Source: DASQFQ01 sp963805525 (lineage in GTDB: Bacteria > Actinomycetota > Thermoleophilia > Solirubrobacterales > Solirubrobacteraceae). From it: 64,000 bases of DNA. How positions within the stretch are numbered: position 1 is the first letter of the stretch; each line of letters opens with the position of its first letter. Made by a program: the position numbers and the translations under genes. This document shows positions 43,763 to 52,549 of this stretch, one piece after another. The stretch spans positions 1,178,001 through 1,242,000 of the forward strand of contig CAWDUT010000007.1 of NCBI GenBank assembly GCA_963805525.1, read 5' to 3'. Below the pieces are notes generated by a model. That model was given only the letters and a program-made list of their open reading frames with translations. It did not search any database and had not been told where the DNA came from.

Positions 43763-45130
43763 TCAGCCCGTGCCCTGGGCCAGCAGTGCGTCGGCTTCCT
43801 TCTGTGCGCCCTGCAGCTGCTTCTCGATGTCGGCGTCGCTGATCGAGCCGCCGCCGGCCTGGTCGAGGATGTTGCCGAAGCGGGCCTTGTAGGCCTGCTC
43901 GATCGGCCCCCACTGGGGGATCGGCGCGTAGGTGCGCCCCTGCTGGATCGCCTTGAAGAACGCGCCGTAGTTGGCGTCCTCCTCGCCGGCGGCCTTCTGC
44001 GGCTCGATGCGCGAGGGGAACATCCCCTGCTTCGCCGCATAGTCGGTCTGGATCTGGTCCTGGGACAGGTACTTCATGAGCGCCCAGGCCGCGTCCTTGT
44101 TCTTCGACGACTTGAACATCATGAGGTTCGAGCCGCCGACAAACGTGTAGCCCTTGCCCTCCGGGCCGGCCGGCATCGGCGCGATGCCGACGTTCTTGCG
44201 TGCCACCGGCGTCCAGTTCTCGTCGTCGGAGCGCTTGACCGAGCCGAGCACCCACGGGCCGCCGATCCAGACGGCCAGACGGCCGCCCTTGAACTGGTTC
44301 TCGACCTGCGTGCCGTCGCGTTCGAGCTGGCTCTTGTCGTACAGCCCGGACTCGAGCAGGCCGGCCATGAACTTGACGCCCTCCTCGGCCTGCGGGGACG
44401 CGATGGTGGACTTCTTGTCGTCGGACGAGAGCTCGGCGCCGCCGGCGTCCCACACGAACGGCATCACGTGGTGGACGAGGTCGAACGCCTTCTTGCCCGG
44501 CGAGCCGAACGGCTGGATCGGCTCCCCGCCGAGCGACTTGACGGCCTTGAGCTTCTCGAGCGTCGCCCGGAACGCGTCCCAGTCCGTGAACGCCGTCGCC
44601 TCGTCGACGCCGGCCTTCTTGAGCGCGTCCTTGCGGTAGTAGAGCGCGCGGGCCTCGGTGAACCAGGGCAGCGCCCAGGTGCCGTCGCGGCCGACGACCT
44701 GCGTGGTCTGCCACACACCGTTCGCGTAGGCGGCCTTGCCACCGACGTCCTCGACGCGCTTGTTGATGTCCTCGAAGCCGCCCAGCGCCGCGAAGAACGG
44801 GACCTGCGTGGTGCCCGCCTGCGTCACGTCCGGGGCCTCACCCGAGACGGCCGCGTTGCGGATGCGGTCGAACTGCACGTCCCAGCCCACGACCTCGGTC
44901 TGGACCTTGACGCCCGTCTTCTCCTCGAACGGCTTCACGAGGGCGTCCATGTCCTCCTTCGGCTTCGGCCCGTTGGGCATGATCCAGAGCTTGACCGTGC
45001 CTCCGAGCTTGGCCTGGTCGCCCTTGGTGTTGTTGCTGCTGCCGCCGTCGTCGCCGCAGGCCACAACGCCCACGGACAGCGCGGCAACGGTCCCGACGAG
45101 CGCCATGACCGGCGCGATCCTGCGTCGCAT
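43763..45130 (-). CDS. sugar ABC transporter substrate-binding lipoprotein
   Basis: Extracellular family-1 solute-binding protein, 455 residues, with a signal peptide and lipobox VGVVAC (Cys near 25). VKLWIMPNGPKPKEDMDALV opens the first lobe and ADVT-type hinge segments follow (GEAPDVTQAGTTQVPFFAAL); EAEG-like TFVGGSNLMMFKSSKNKDAA is typical of sugar binders. A strong AGGAGAGGAG lies upstream of ATG 45130. First gene of the LacI-controlled operon; the operator at 45153-45167 precedes it. Confidence 0.93.
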   Translation of the reverse strand: MRRRIAPVMALVGTVAALSVGVVACGDDGGSSNNTKGDQAKLGGTVKLWIMPNGPKPKEDMDALVKPFEEKTGVKVQTEVVGWDVQFDRIRNAAVSGEAPDVTQAGTTQVPFFAALGGFEDINKRVEDVGGKAAYANGVWQTTQVVGRDGTWALPWFTEARALYYRKDALKKAGVDEATAFTDWDAFRATLEKLKAVKSLGGEPIQPFGSPGKKAFDLVHHVMPFVWDAGGAELSSDDKKSTIASPQAEEGVKFMAGLLESGLYDKSQLERDGTQVENQFKGGRLAVWIGGPWVLGSVKRSDDENWTPVARKNVGIAPMPAGPEGKGYTFVGGSNLMMFKSSKNKDAAWALMKYLSQDQIQTDYAAKQGMFPSRIEPQKAAGEEDANYGAFFKAIQQGRTYAPIPQWGPIEQAYKARFGNILDQAGGGSISDADIEKQLQGAQKEADALLAQGTG

Positions 45131-45152
45131 CTGCTCCTCTCCTCCTAGGGAA

Positions 45153-45167
45153 CCAAAACGTTTTTGG
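45153..45167 (-). promoter_or_regulatory. LacI-family operator of the sugar transporter operon
   Basis: CCAAAACGTTTTTGG around the perfect 10-bp palindrome AAAACGTTTT (45155-45164), 23 nt upstream of the binding-protein ATG. The same core occurs in front of the adjacent lacI gene. Confidence 0.8.
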
Positions 45168-45218
45168 AAGCCAACAAAAAAAATCTCAACCAGTGCGGAC
45201 AACCGGCGAACAAAAGGG

Positions 45219-46256
45219 TCACCGGGGTGGCGCTGTCGAAGCGCGGACGACCAGGTCGACGGGCAGCGTGACGGCGGCGGGGACGTCGGCCTCGCCTTCG
45301 ATGTGCCGGATCAGCGCGCGGCCGGCCGCCTCGCCGAGGGCGACCTTCTGCTGGCGCAGCGTGGTCAGCGGCGGGTGCAGGTACTCGGCGAGCTGGATGT
45401 CGTCGAAGCCGACGACGGAGAGGTCGCGCGGGACCTCGAGGCCGGCCTCGTTGGCGGCGCGGATCGCGCCCAGCGCGGTCATGTCGGCGGCGACCACGAC
45501 CGCGGTCGGCGGCTCGTCGAGCGTGAGCAGCTTGCGCATCGCCTCGTAGCCGCTGTCGACGTAGAAGTCGCCGTAGCCCACGTACTCGTCGCGGGGGGTG
45601 ACGCCGAGGCGCTGCAGCTCGTGGCGGTAGCCGCGCAGGCGCTCGGCGCCCGGGCGCTTGTCGAGCATGCCGCTGATGTGGGCGATGCGGCGGTGCCCGA
45701 GCTCGTGCAGATGGCGCACTGCCGCGGCAGAGCCCGCTTCGTTGTCGGACACGACAGTGGTCGTGAGCGGACCCTCGAGCTCGAGATCGACGCCGACCGT
45801 GGCGACGTCCGAGCGCACCAGCCGGCGCGTCTCGGGGTCCTCCTCGTCGGTGCCCATCAGCACCGCGCCGTCGACGTTGTGGTGGCGGCAGCGCTTGAGG
45901 TACGAGTGGGTGCCGTAGCCGTTGCCGGGTCGCTCCGACGCGAAGATCAGGAGGTCATAGCCGGCGCCGCCCGCGTACTGCTTGAGCCCGCCGAGCACCT
46001 CGTGGAAGAACGGGTGGTGCACATCGGGGTGCCCCTCCCCCGTCTCGAGGAAGACGCCGACCACGTGCGAGCGCTGGGTGACGAGCGTGCGCGCGGCGGC
46101 AGCAGGTGTGTAGTCGAGCTCCTCGGCGATCCGCATGATCCGCTCGCGGGTCTGCTTACTCACGTCGGCGTAGCCGTTGAGCGCACGCGATACGGTGCCG
46201 ACGGAGACGCCGGAGAGGCGGGCAAGCTCGTGGATGTTCGGGCGGGCCTGAGGCAT
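45219..46256 (-). CDS. LacI family transcriptional repressor
   Basis: Sugar-responsive repressor, 345 residues. The N-terminal HTH reads NIHELARLSGVSVGTVSRAL with hinge helix PAAAARTLVTQ, then a periplasmic-binding-like effector domain (VVGVFLETGEGHPDVHHPFF, GFDDIQLAEYLHPPLTTL). Located directly upstream of the sugar transporter operon on the same strand, with its own operator overlapping the start region. Likely represses the transporter, beta-glucosidase and itself until a beta-glucoside is present. ATG 46256 is chosen over TTG 46259. Confidence 0.93.
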   Translation of the reverse strand: MPQARPNIHELARLSGVSVGTVSRALNGYADVSKQTRERIMRIAEELDYTPAAAARTLVTQRSHVVGVFLETGEGHPDVHHPFFHEVLGGLKQYAGGAGYDLLIFASERPGNGYGTHSYLKRCRHHNVDGAVLMGTDEEDPETRRLVRSDVATVGVDLELEGPLTTTVVSDNEAGSAAAVRHLHELGHRRIAHISGMLDKRPGAERLRGYRHELQRLGVTPRDEYVGYGDFYVDSGYEAMRKLLTLDEPPTAVVVAADMTALGAIRAANEAGLEVPRDLSVVGFDDIQLAEYLHPPLTTLRQQKVALGEAAGRALIRHIEGEADVPAAVTLPVDLVVRASTAPPR

Positions 46257-46271
46257 CAAAAACGTTTTCGG
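46257..46271 (-). promoter_or_regulatory. LacI-family operator at lacI (autoregulation)
   Basis: CAAAAACGTTTTCGG contains the perfect palindrome AAAACGTTTT (46259-46268), identical in core to 45155-45164. It touches the lacI ATG and lies between the predicted start of transcription and the gene, so bound repressor would block its own transcript. Confidence 0.8.
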
Positions 46272-46285
46272 TCGATGCGGGTCGC

Positions 46286-46315
46286 ACCGTACTCAGACCG
46301 GCATAGCTTTGTCAA
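46286..46315 (-). promoter_or_regulatory. lacI promoter
   Basis: Perfect -35 TTGACA (46310-46315) and TACGGT -10 (46286-46291) with an 18-bp spacer. The -35 overlaps TTGTCA on the opposite strand (46309-46314), a possible -35 of the divergent P450 gene. Confidence 0.6.
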
Positions 46316-46348
46316 GACCCCGGACGAACCCATAGGCTCGCGGCGGCC

Positions 46349-47542
46349 ATGACGACCGTCACCGAGCTCGAGCTCCCCTCCTTCGACTACGCCGACCCGG
46401 AGCTGCGCGGTGAGCGCTTCCACTCCGCCATGCGCGAGCTGCGCGAGGAGAGCTGGATCGCGTCGATGCCGCTCGGGTTCGCGACGCTCGAGCGGGAGGC
46501 CGGCGAGTTCTTCCTGCGCTCGAAGTCGTTCACGTTCCCGGGGCTGAAGATCGCCGAGATCTTCGGCATCGACGACGGTCCGCTCTACGAGGAGATCCGC
46601 CGCAACATCCTCCACATCAACGGCAAGGACCACGGGCGGCTGCGCGGGCTCGTGAACCCCGCCTTCACCCCGCGCGCGGTGGAGAAGTGGCGGCCCTACA
46701 TGCGCGGCTTCCTGGAAGAGCTGTGGGCGCGCGTGGAAGACGACCGCCGCTGCGACGCCGTCGCCGCCCTCTGCAAGCCGTATCCGAGCCAGGTGATCGC
46801 CACCGTCATGGGCGCGTCGCTCGACGACGCGGGGCAGCTCTGGGACTGGTCGAACCTGATCCAGCGCCAGTTCGGGATGAGAGTGGTCGAGGAGCGCGCG
46901 GCCATCGAGCAGGCGGTGACCGAGTTCTACGCGTACGCGGGCGAGCTGCTCGACCGCCGCCGCGCGCAGCCCGGCGAGGACCTCATCTCGACGCTCATCG
47001 CTGCCGAGCAGGAGGGCGACCGGCTCTCCGACGTCGAGCTCGTCAACCTCGTCCTCAACGTGCTGGTCGGCGGCGTCGACACGACCCAGTCGCAGCTGGC
47101 CCACGCGCTGCGGCTGTTCTCCGACCACCCGGAGCAGTGGGCGCTGCTCGCCGAGCAGCCCGAGCTCGCGCCCCAAGCGGTCGACGAGGTCCTGCGCTTC
47201 GAGCCGATCACGCCCTTCACCGCCCGCATCGCGATGGAGGACGTCTCCTACCGCGACGTGCTCTTCCCCGAGGGCACCGTCGTGCTCGTGTGCGCGTTCA
47301 CCGGCAACCGCGACGATGAGCCCGACGGCTTCGACATCACCGCCGAGCGCAAGGCCAAGCCGCTCACGTTCGGCGCCGGCATCCACTACTGCCTCGGCGC
47401 GAACCTCGCGCGCGCGGAGCTGCAGGAGGCGTTGAACTTCCTCGCGCCCCGCACCCAGGGCCTCGCGCTCGACGGCGAGCCCGAGTACGGCACGATCGAC
47501 GGCATCTACGGCCTCGACGCGCTGCCGATCCGCTGGGGCTAG
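46349..47542 (+). CDS. cytochrome P450
   Basis: Bacterial class I cytochrome P450, 397 residues. Heme-binding motif FGAGIHYCLGANLARAE with ligand Cys348, I-helix VLVGGVDTTQ with an Asp-Thr pair for oxygen activation, and K-helix EVLR. No signal peptide, so cytoplasmic and dependent on a ferredoxin partner that is not encoded nearby. Substrate unknown. Divergent from lacI, with overlapping promoter elements. Confidence 0.95.
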   Translation: MTTVTELELPSFDYADPELRGERFHSAMRELREESWIASMPLGFATLEREAGEFFLRSKSFTFPGLKIAEIFGIDDGPLYEEIRRNILHINGKDHGRLRGLVNPAFTPRAVEKWRPYMRGFLEELWARVEDDRRCDAVAALCKPYPSQVIATVMGASLDDAGQLWDWSNLIQRQFGMRVVEERAAIEQAVTEFYAYAGELLDRRRAQPGEDLISTLIAAEQEGDRLSDVELVNLVLNVLVGGVDTTQSQLAHALRLFSDHPEQWALLAEQPELAPQAVDEVLRFEPITPFTARIAMEDVSYRDVLFPEGTVVLVCAFTGNRDDEPDGFDITAERKAKPLTFGAGIHYCLGANLARAELQEALNFLAPRTQGLALDGEPEYGTIDGIYGLDALPIRWG

Positions 47543-47999
47543 CGGGCCACGATGCGCGCCATCAGCGTGCGCGCCGCGGCCACGACGAGCTCGCGGTCGT
47601 AGGTGACGAAGTAGTCGAAGCGCCGGTCGGCGTCCGCGCCCTCGTCGCCGAGGTCGCGCGCGACGAACGCCCCCGCGAAGTGCGGCGCGATGACCGCGAC
47701 GTCCCACTCCCCGCGCAACGCCTCGTCGGCGTCGAGGTCGGCGCCGCGGACGCCCGGCGCCGGCTCCGCCTCGAGCCCGCAGCCGATCGCGCCGACCAGC
47801 GCCGCGCTCTCGGCGAGCCGCTCGTACTTCACCCTCGCGAACCCTGCGGGCCGTGGACGAGTGCCTCGTAGGCGACGGGCGCCTGCGTGCTGAGGTCGAC
47901 GATCGGCTGGTAGACCGTGCGGAGCGAGCCCGACGCGATCAAGCGCCGAGGGCTCCCCGCCGAGCTAACGGTGGTCATTGACGTCATGTCGTTTTGCAT
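47539..47999 (-). pseudogene. remnant of an EAL / DICT-type signalling protein
   Basis: From 47999 a 56-codon frame encodes an EAL-domain N-terminus (LRTVYQPIVDLSTQAPVAYE ALVHGP), ending at a stop at 47829. A second frame, overlapping it by GTGA, encodes 97 residues resembling the end of a DICT sensor domain (GEWDVAVIAPHFAGAFVARD, RRFDYFVTYDRELVVAAAR). The middle of the EAL phosphodiesterase, including its catalytic residues, is missing. The arrangement suggests an internal deletion, although the second frame could still be expressed as a small protein. Confidence 0.55.
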
Positions 48000-48149
48000 C
48001 GGCGTCTGGTTCACACGGTTGAGGCCGATGTCGGAAACCGGACGCCGAGCCGCTCGACGGGGGCGCGAAGTTATGTCAAAGCAGGCCTCCGCCCAGCTCG
48101 GCGGTCTGCAAGAAATCCTGCAACAGCAGGGATTTCGACTGGTAGAACG

Positions 48150-48287
48150 ACGCCCGCCGAGTCGCTGCGCCTCCGGGGGCAGCGAGCGGGGGAACCGAAG
48201 CGGCACGACCGGTGGCCGCGGGGGCGAATCACCGCCATTTGGCGGAGTAGCGCGTGAGCGCGAGCCCGACAGCTCACCTCGTAGGCA
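48150..48287 (+). promoter_or_regulatory. ydaO/yuaA-type c-di-AMP riboswitch
   Basis: Conserved parts in order: GCCGAGTCGCTGCGCCTCCG, GAGCGGGGGAACCGAAGCGG, GGGGGCGAATCACCGCC, GAGCCCGACAGCTCACCTCG and TAGGC. These match the c-di-AMP riboswitch, which in actinobacteria precedes cell-wall hydrolase genes, as it does here. It occupies most of the 318-base gap before the hydrolase at 48318. Confidence 0.9.
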
Positions 48288-48317
48288 CCGACGTACAAGC
48301 GAACAGACGGAGAGTAA

Positions 48318-49184
48318 GTGGGCAAGGCCACCCGGCGCACCCGGGGCCTCATATTCGTGGTTGCGCTGCTTGCGCTCGTGCTCAGCACGGCGTCGCCGGC
48401 CGCTGCGCGCCCGCTCAAGAAGGGCTCCAAGGGGCCCCGCGTCGCGTTCATCCAGCGGGCCCTCGGCCTGCACGCGGACCGCATCTTCGGCTCGCAGACC
48501 AAGCGCGCGGTCAAGCGCTTCCAGCGCCGCCACGGGCTGACCGCCGACGGCATCGTCGGGCCGGCGACCTGGCACGCGCTCAAGCGCTCACGCGGGCGCT
48601 CGAGCCGGGTCGGCCGCGGGACGGTCCGGCTGCTGCAACGCGCGCTCGGCGTGGCCGCGGACGGCATATTCGGGCCAGGGACCGCCCAGGCGGTCAAGAG
48701 CTTCCAGCGCGGCAAGGGCCTCACCGCCGACGGGATCGTCGGCCCCGCGACCTGGTCCGCGCTCGGCCACAGCGGGATCACGAAGGTGCTCAAGCGCCGC
48801 GTGCTCGGCCGCCGGCGCTCCGGGCTCCCGATCACGGTTCGCCGCGTGATCTACGCCGGCAACCGGATCGCACACAAGCCGTACAAGTACGGCGGCGGCC
48901 ACGGCAGCTTCGTCGACTCCGGCTACGACTGCTCCGGCTCGGTCTCCTACGCGCTCCATGGCGGCGGGCTGCTCAGCGTGCCGAAGGACTCGAGCGAGTT
49001 CATGTCATGGGGCGCGCCGGGCCCGGGCCGCTACATCACGATCTACGCGAACCCCGGGCACGCGTACATGGTCGTGCACGGCCGCCGCTTCGACACCACG
49101 GGCGCCGGCGGCAGCGGCGGACGCTGGCAGCAGGCCATGCGCTCGTCGTCGGGCTACACCGTGCGGCATCCTCCTGGTCTCTGA
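48318..49184 (+). CDS. peptidoglycan hydrolase with two peptidoglycan-binding domains (NlpC/P60-like)
   Basis: Secreted cell-wall hydrolase, 288 residues. Signal peptide (residues 1-32, ending PAAA), two PG_binding_1 domains (about 35-95 and 98-160, each with LTADGIVGPATW), a basic linker, and a C-terminal NlpC/P60-like domain with catalytic Cys205 in YDCSGSVSYALHGGG and His in NPGHAYMVVHGRRFDTTG. GTG 48318 has GGAGAG just upstream and lies about 30 nt after the c-di-AMP riboswitch. Controlled by c-di-AMP, so expressed with wall turnover or osmotic state. Confidence 0.92.
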   Translation: MGKATRRTRGLIFVVALLALVLSTASPAAARPLKKGSKGPRVAFIQRALGLHADRIFGSQTKRAVKRFQRRHGLTADGIVGPATWHALKRSRGRSSRVGRGTVRLLQRALGVAADGIFGPGTAQAVKSFQRGKGLTADGIVGPATWSALGHSGITKVLKRRVLGRRRSGLPITVRRVIYAGNRIAHKPYKYGGGHGSFVDSGYDCSGSVSYALHGGGLLSVPKDSSEFMSWGAPGPGRYITIYANPGHAYMVVHGRRFDTTGAGGSGGRWQQAMRSSSGYTVRHPPGL

Positions 49185-50209
49185 CCTCGATCGCCGAAGC
49201 CCAGGCCCTCTTCTCCGCTGAGGGCACCTACCTGAACACCGCTAGCTACGGCCTGCCGCCAGAGCCGGCGTGGGACGCGCTGCAGCAGGCGCTCGAGGAC
49301 TGGCGGCACGGCCGCACGAGCTGGGAGGGCTGGAACGCGACGACCGATCGCGCCCGCGCGGCCTTCGCCCGCCTGGTCGGCGCGCAGCCGTCGCATGTGG
49401 CGACCGGCGCGTCGGTGTCGAGCCTCGTCGGGCTGGTGGCCGCCTCGCTTCCGGCCGGGACACGCGCGGTGGTGCCGAACATCGAGTTCACGTCGAACCT
49501 GTTCCCGCTCATGGTCCAGCCGGGCGTGGAGGTCGTGACCGTGCCGCCGGCGCAGCTGGCCGAGGCGATCGACGAGACGATCGACGTCGCCGCCTTCAGC
49601 GTCGTGCAGATGTCGACCGGCGAGGTCGCCGACGTCGAGGCGATCCTCGCCGCGGCGGCCGCCCACGACGTGATCACGCTCGCCGACGCGAGCCAGGCGG
49701 CCGGCTGGCTGCCGCTCGACGCGACGCGCTTCGACTACCTGCTCGCGGTCGGCTACAAGTGGCTGATCTCGCCGCGCGGCACGGCGTGGATGGCGGTGGC
49801 GCCCGAGCGGCTCGAGAGCATCGTCCCCGCCGGCGCGAGCTGGTTCGCGACCGGCGAGCCCTACGACGCCTTCATCGGCCCGCCGCTGCGGCTGGCCGAC
49901 GACGCCCGCCGCCTCGACGGCTCCCCCGCCTGGTTCTCGTGGGTCGGCTCGGTGCCGGCGCTCGAGCTGCTGGAGGCGGTGGGAATCGAGGCGATCCACG
50001 AGCACGACGTCGGGCTGGCGAACCGCTTCCGCGCGGCGATGGGGATGGAGCCGGGCAACTCCGCGATCGTGACCCTCGACGGAGATGTCGAGGCGCTGCG
50101 CGCGGCGGGCGTCCAGGCGGCCAAGCCCGCAGGCAAGGTACGGGTGGGCTTCCACCTCTACAACGACGCAGAGGACGCCGACCGGGTGGTCGACGTCCTC
50201 TCGCGGTAG
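49181..50209 (+). CDS. class V aminotransferase (cysteine desulfurase-like fold)
   Basis: PLP enzyme of about 342 residues. YLNTASYGLPPEPAWDALQQ is the family N-terminus, TLADASQAAGWLPLDA the aspartate that contacts the pyridine ring, and AVGYKWLISPRGTAW the PLP-binding lysine (about residue 193). The reaction cannot be named; desulfurase, lyase and kynureninase-like activities share this fold. No ATG, GTG or TTG lies near the expected start; CTG at 49181, overlapping the hydrolase TGA (CTGA), fits best. Confidence 0.85.
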   Translation: MTSIAEAQALFSAEGTYLNTASYGLPPEPAWDALQQALEDWRHGRTSWEGWNATTDRARAAFARLVGAQPSHVATGASVSSLVGLVAASLPAGTRAVVPNIEFTSNLFPLMVQPGVEVVTVPPAQLAEAIDETIDVAAFSVVQMSTGEVADVEAILAAAAAHDVITLADASQAAGWLPLDATRFDYLLAVGYKWLISPRGTAWMAVAPERLESIVPAGASWFATGEPYDAFIGPPLRLADDARRLDGSPAWFSWVGSVPALELLEAVGIEAIHEHDVGLANRFRAAMGMEPGNSAIVTLDGDVEALRAAGVQAAKPAGKVRVGFHLYNDAEDADRVVDVLSR

Positions 50210-50238
50210 GGGTCAGACCCCTTGAGGGGGGTTGAGGG

Positions 50239-52470
50239 TTAGGCGGCGGCCGGCGCGACAGCCGGCTCGTGCTCGATGTGCGGCAGCCAGCCGAGCTTCT
50301 TCGGCAGGTACCAGTTCTTGTCGCCGAGCAGCTGCATCGTGGCCGGGAGCAGGATCGCCCGGACCAGCGTGGCGTCGAGCAGGATCGCCACGGCCAGGCC
50401 GATGCCCAGCTGCTTGAAGACCACCGACGACAGCGTCGCGAACACACCGAACACCGCGACCATCACGATCGCCGCGCTCGTGACCGTGCTGGCGGTCGAG
50501 CGGATGCCGTGCGAGACCGCGTCCTCCGTGCTCATCCCGCGATCGAACGCCTCGCGGACCCGGCTGAGGATGAACACGTGGTAGTCCATCGACAGGCCGA
50601 ACAGGATCACGAACAGGAACAGCGGCAGCCACGGCTCGATCGCGCCGGTGCTTTCGAAGCCGAGCAGCTTCTCGCCGTGGCCCTGCTGGAAGACCAGCAC
50701 GAGCACGCCGTAGGCCGCGCCGACCGACAGCAGGTTCAGCACGATCGCCTTGATCGGGATGACCAGCGAGCGGAACGTGACCAGCAGGAGCATGAACGCG
50801 AGGCCGAGGACGAACAGGAACACGATCGGCGCGTTGGCCTTGATCATCGCGTTGTAGTCCACCGTCGCGGCGGTGTCGCCGCCGACCACGGTCTCGACGC
50901 CGCGGACCTTGCCGATCGTCGAGGGCACGAGGTCATCGCGCACCTTGGCGAGCGCGTCCACGGACGGAGCGTCGGTGCCCTTGCCGGCGATCGGGATCGT
51001 GACCTGGGCGACCGTCTTGTCCTTGGAGATGTCGACGTCGGTCGTGTCGACCGCGGTCTTGCTGCCCGCGGCACGCGCCTCGAGCTGCTTGATGCCGGCG
51101 GCGACCTCGGGGGCGGTGACGTCCTTGGCCTTGACGACCACGTTGAGCGAGGCCTTCTCGCCCGGGAACGCCGCGGTGATGCGGTTGAACGTCTTGATCA
51201 CCGGGGTGTCCTTGGGGATCGAGTCGACGCCCGCGCTGGCGGTGTGCATGCCGAGCGCCGGGATGGCGAGCGCGACGAGCACGCCGGCGGCGAGGACGGC
51301 GGAGACCGCCGGGCGGCGCAGGACGCGGTCGAGGATCGCCGACCACATGCGCGACTCGCTGCGAGCGGCGAGGCGCTTGCCGAGGAACGGGATGCGGCCC
51401 TTGTCGACGCGGTCGCCGAGCTTCGAGAGCAGGGCGGGGAGCACCGTCAGCGAGCCGATCATCGCGACGCCGACGACCAGGATCGTGCCGGTCGCCATCG
51501 AGGCGAAGCCGTTGTCGCCGGTGAAGTACATGCCGGCCATGGCGGCCATCACCGTGAAGCCGGACACCAGAACGGCGCGGCCTGAAGTCGCGGCGGCAGC
51601 GGCCAGCGCGGCCTCGGGATCACGCCCGGCCCTGCGCTCCTCGCGCTCGCGCCGGATGTAGAACAGCGAGTAGTCGACGCCGACGGCCAAGCCGACGAGC
51701 ACGACCACCGAGGACAGGTTCTCCGTCGCGGGCGAGAACTGGCTGACGGCGGCCACGAGGCCCGTGGTGGCCATCACCGAGGTGACGCCGAGGAGCAGCG
51801 GCAGGCCGGCGGCGACGAGCGCGCCGAACGCCAGCAGCAGGATCACGAGCGTGAGCGGCAGCGAGAGCGTCTCGGCCTTCTTGAGGTCGTCCGCGAACAT
51901 CTTGTTCACGGCCTTGCCGGTACTCGCGTCGCCGAACTGCTCGACGTTGTACTCAGGATGCGCCTTCTGCGCGGCGGCGGTGGCCGCCAGGATCGGGTCG
52001 ACCTTGTCCTGCGCCTTCTCGGAATCGCCCTTGATCTCGAAGTTCACGACCGACGAGTGGCCGTCGCGCGAGATCTGGCCCTCGTTGCCCTTGGTATAGG
52101 GGCCCTGGATGTTGGTGACGTCCTTCTGGGCGGCAAGGCGGCCCTCGACGTCCTTGACCACGGCGCGGTAGGCCGGGTCGGTCGGGCTGGCGGTCTTGGA
52201 CTGGATGAGGACCTGCTCGCCTGCGGTCTGCGGGAAGCTGTCCTTGACGATCTCGGCGGACCGCTTGGCGTCGCCGGTCAGGCCTTCCTCGTCGGACGGG
52301 ATCGTCTTGGTCCCGAGGTTGCCGCCGATGAAGAGGGCGGCGATGACGAAGGCAAGCCAGCCGAATACGGCCTTCTTGCGATGTTGCGCGCTCCAGCGAC
52401 CAGCGCGGGCGGCGAGGTTCTGCTTCTGCACGGGGGGAAGCTCCTTGGGGAGGGATGGCACGCTGCGCAT
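50239..52470 (-). CDS. MMPL family (RND-type) transporter
   Basis: Inner-membrane proton-driven exporter, 743 residues and 12 helices in two halves. Both halves have a large extracytoplasmic loop. The conserved membrane residues are seen in VLVGLAVGVDYSLFYI and VILFGLSMDYHVFILSRVRE, each with the Asp-Tyr pair of proton relay. MMPL proteins export lipids or hydrophobic compounds; the cargo here is unknown. Adjacent to a MerR regulator gene upstream on the same strand. ATG 52470 is the longest start; a later GTG (third codon on) is possible. Confidence 0.93.
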   Translation of the reverse strand: MRSVPSLPKELPPVQKQNLAARAGRWSAQHRKKAVFGWLAFVIAALFIGGNLGTKTIPSDEEGLTGDAKRSAEIVKDSFPQTAGEQVLIQSKTASPTDPAYRAVVKDVEGRLAAQKDVTNIQGPYTKGNEGQISRDGHSSVVNFEIKGDSEKAQDKVDPILAATAAAQKAHPEYNVEQFGDASTGKAVNKMFADDLKKAETLSLPLTLVILLLAFGALVAAGLPLLLGVTSVMATTGLVAAVSQFSPATENLSSVVVLVGLAVGVDYSLFYIRREREERRAGRDPEAALAAAAATSGRAVLVSGFTVMAAMAGMYFTGDNGFASMATGTILVVGVAMIGSLTVLPALLSKLGDRVDKGRIPFLGKRLAARSESRMWSAILDRVLRRPAVSAVLAAGVLVALAIPALGMHTASAGVDSIPKDTPVIKTFNRITAAFPGEKASLNVVVKAKDVTAPEVAAGIKQLEARAAGSKTAVDTTDVDISKDKTVAQVTIPIAGKGTDAPSVDALAKVRDDLVPSTIGKVRGVETVVGGDTAATVDYNAMIKANAPIVFLFVLGLAFMLLLVTFRSLVIPIKAIVLNLLSVGAAYGVLVLVFQQGHGEKLLGFESTGAIEPWLPLFLFVILFGLSMDYHVFILSRVREAFDRGMSTEDAVSHGIRSTASTVTSAAIVMVAVFGVFATLSSVVFKQLGIGLAVAILLDATLVRAILLPATMQLLGDKNWYLPKKLGWLPHIEHEPAVAPAAA

Positions 52471-52549
52471 TTGACCGTGCGGCGAGCCCCCCGGCGATGG
52501 GGCAGCCCTGTCAGAGCGCGTGGCGGTCTGCCACCTCGCGGTGGTGCGG

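Noticed and set aside
45171..45183. A-run (T-run on minus) as intrinsic terminator of lacI
   Set aside because: No stable hairpin precedes the run on the minus strand; it lies in the promoter region of the transporter operon instead.
46349..47542. P450 as part of a natural-product gene cluster
   Set aside because: No polyketide, peptide or terpene synthase is nearby; the prenyltransferase-like repeats at 25-26 kb are in a vitamin-uptake protein, not a terpene enzyme.
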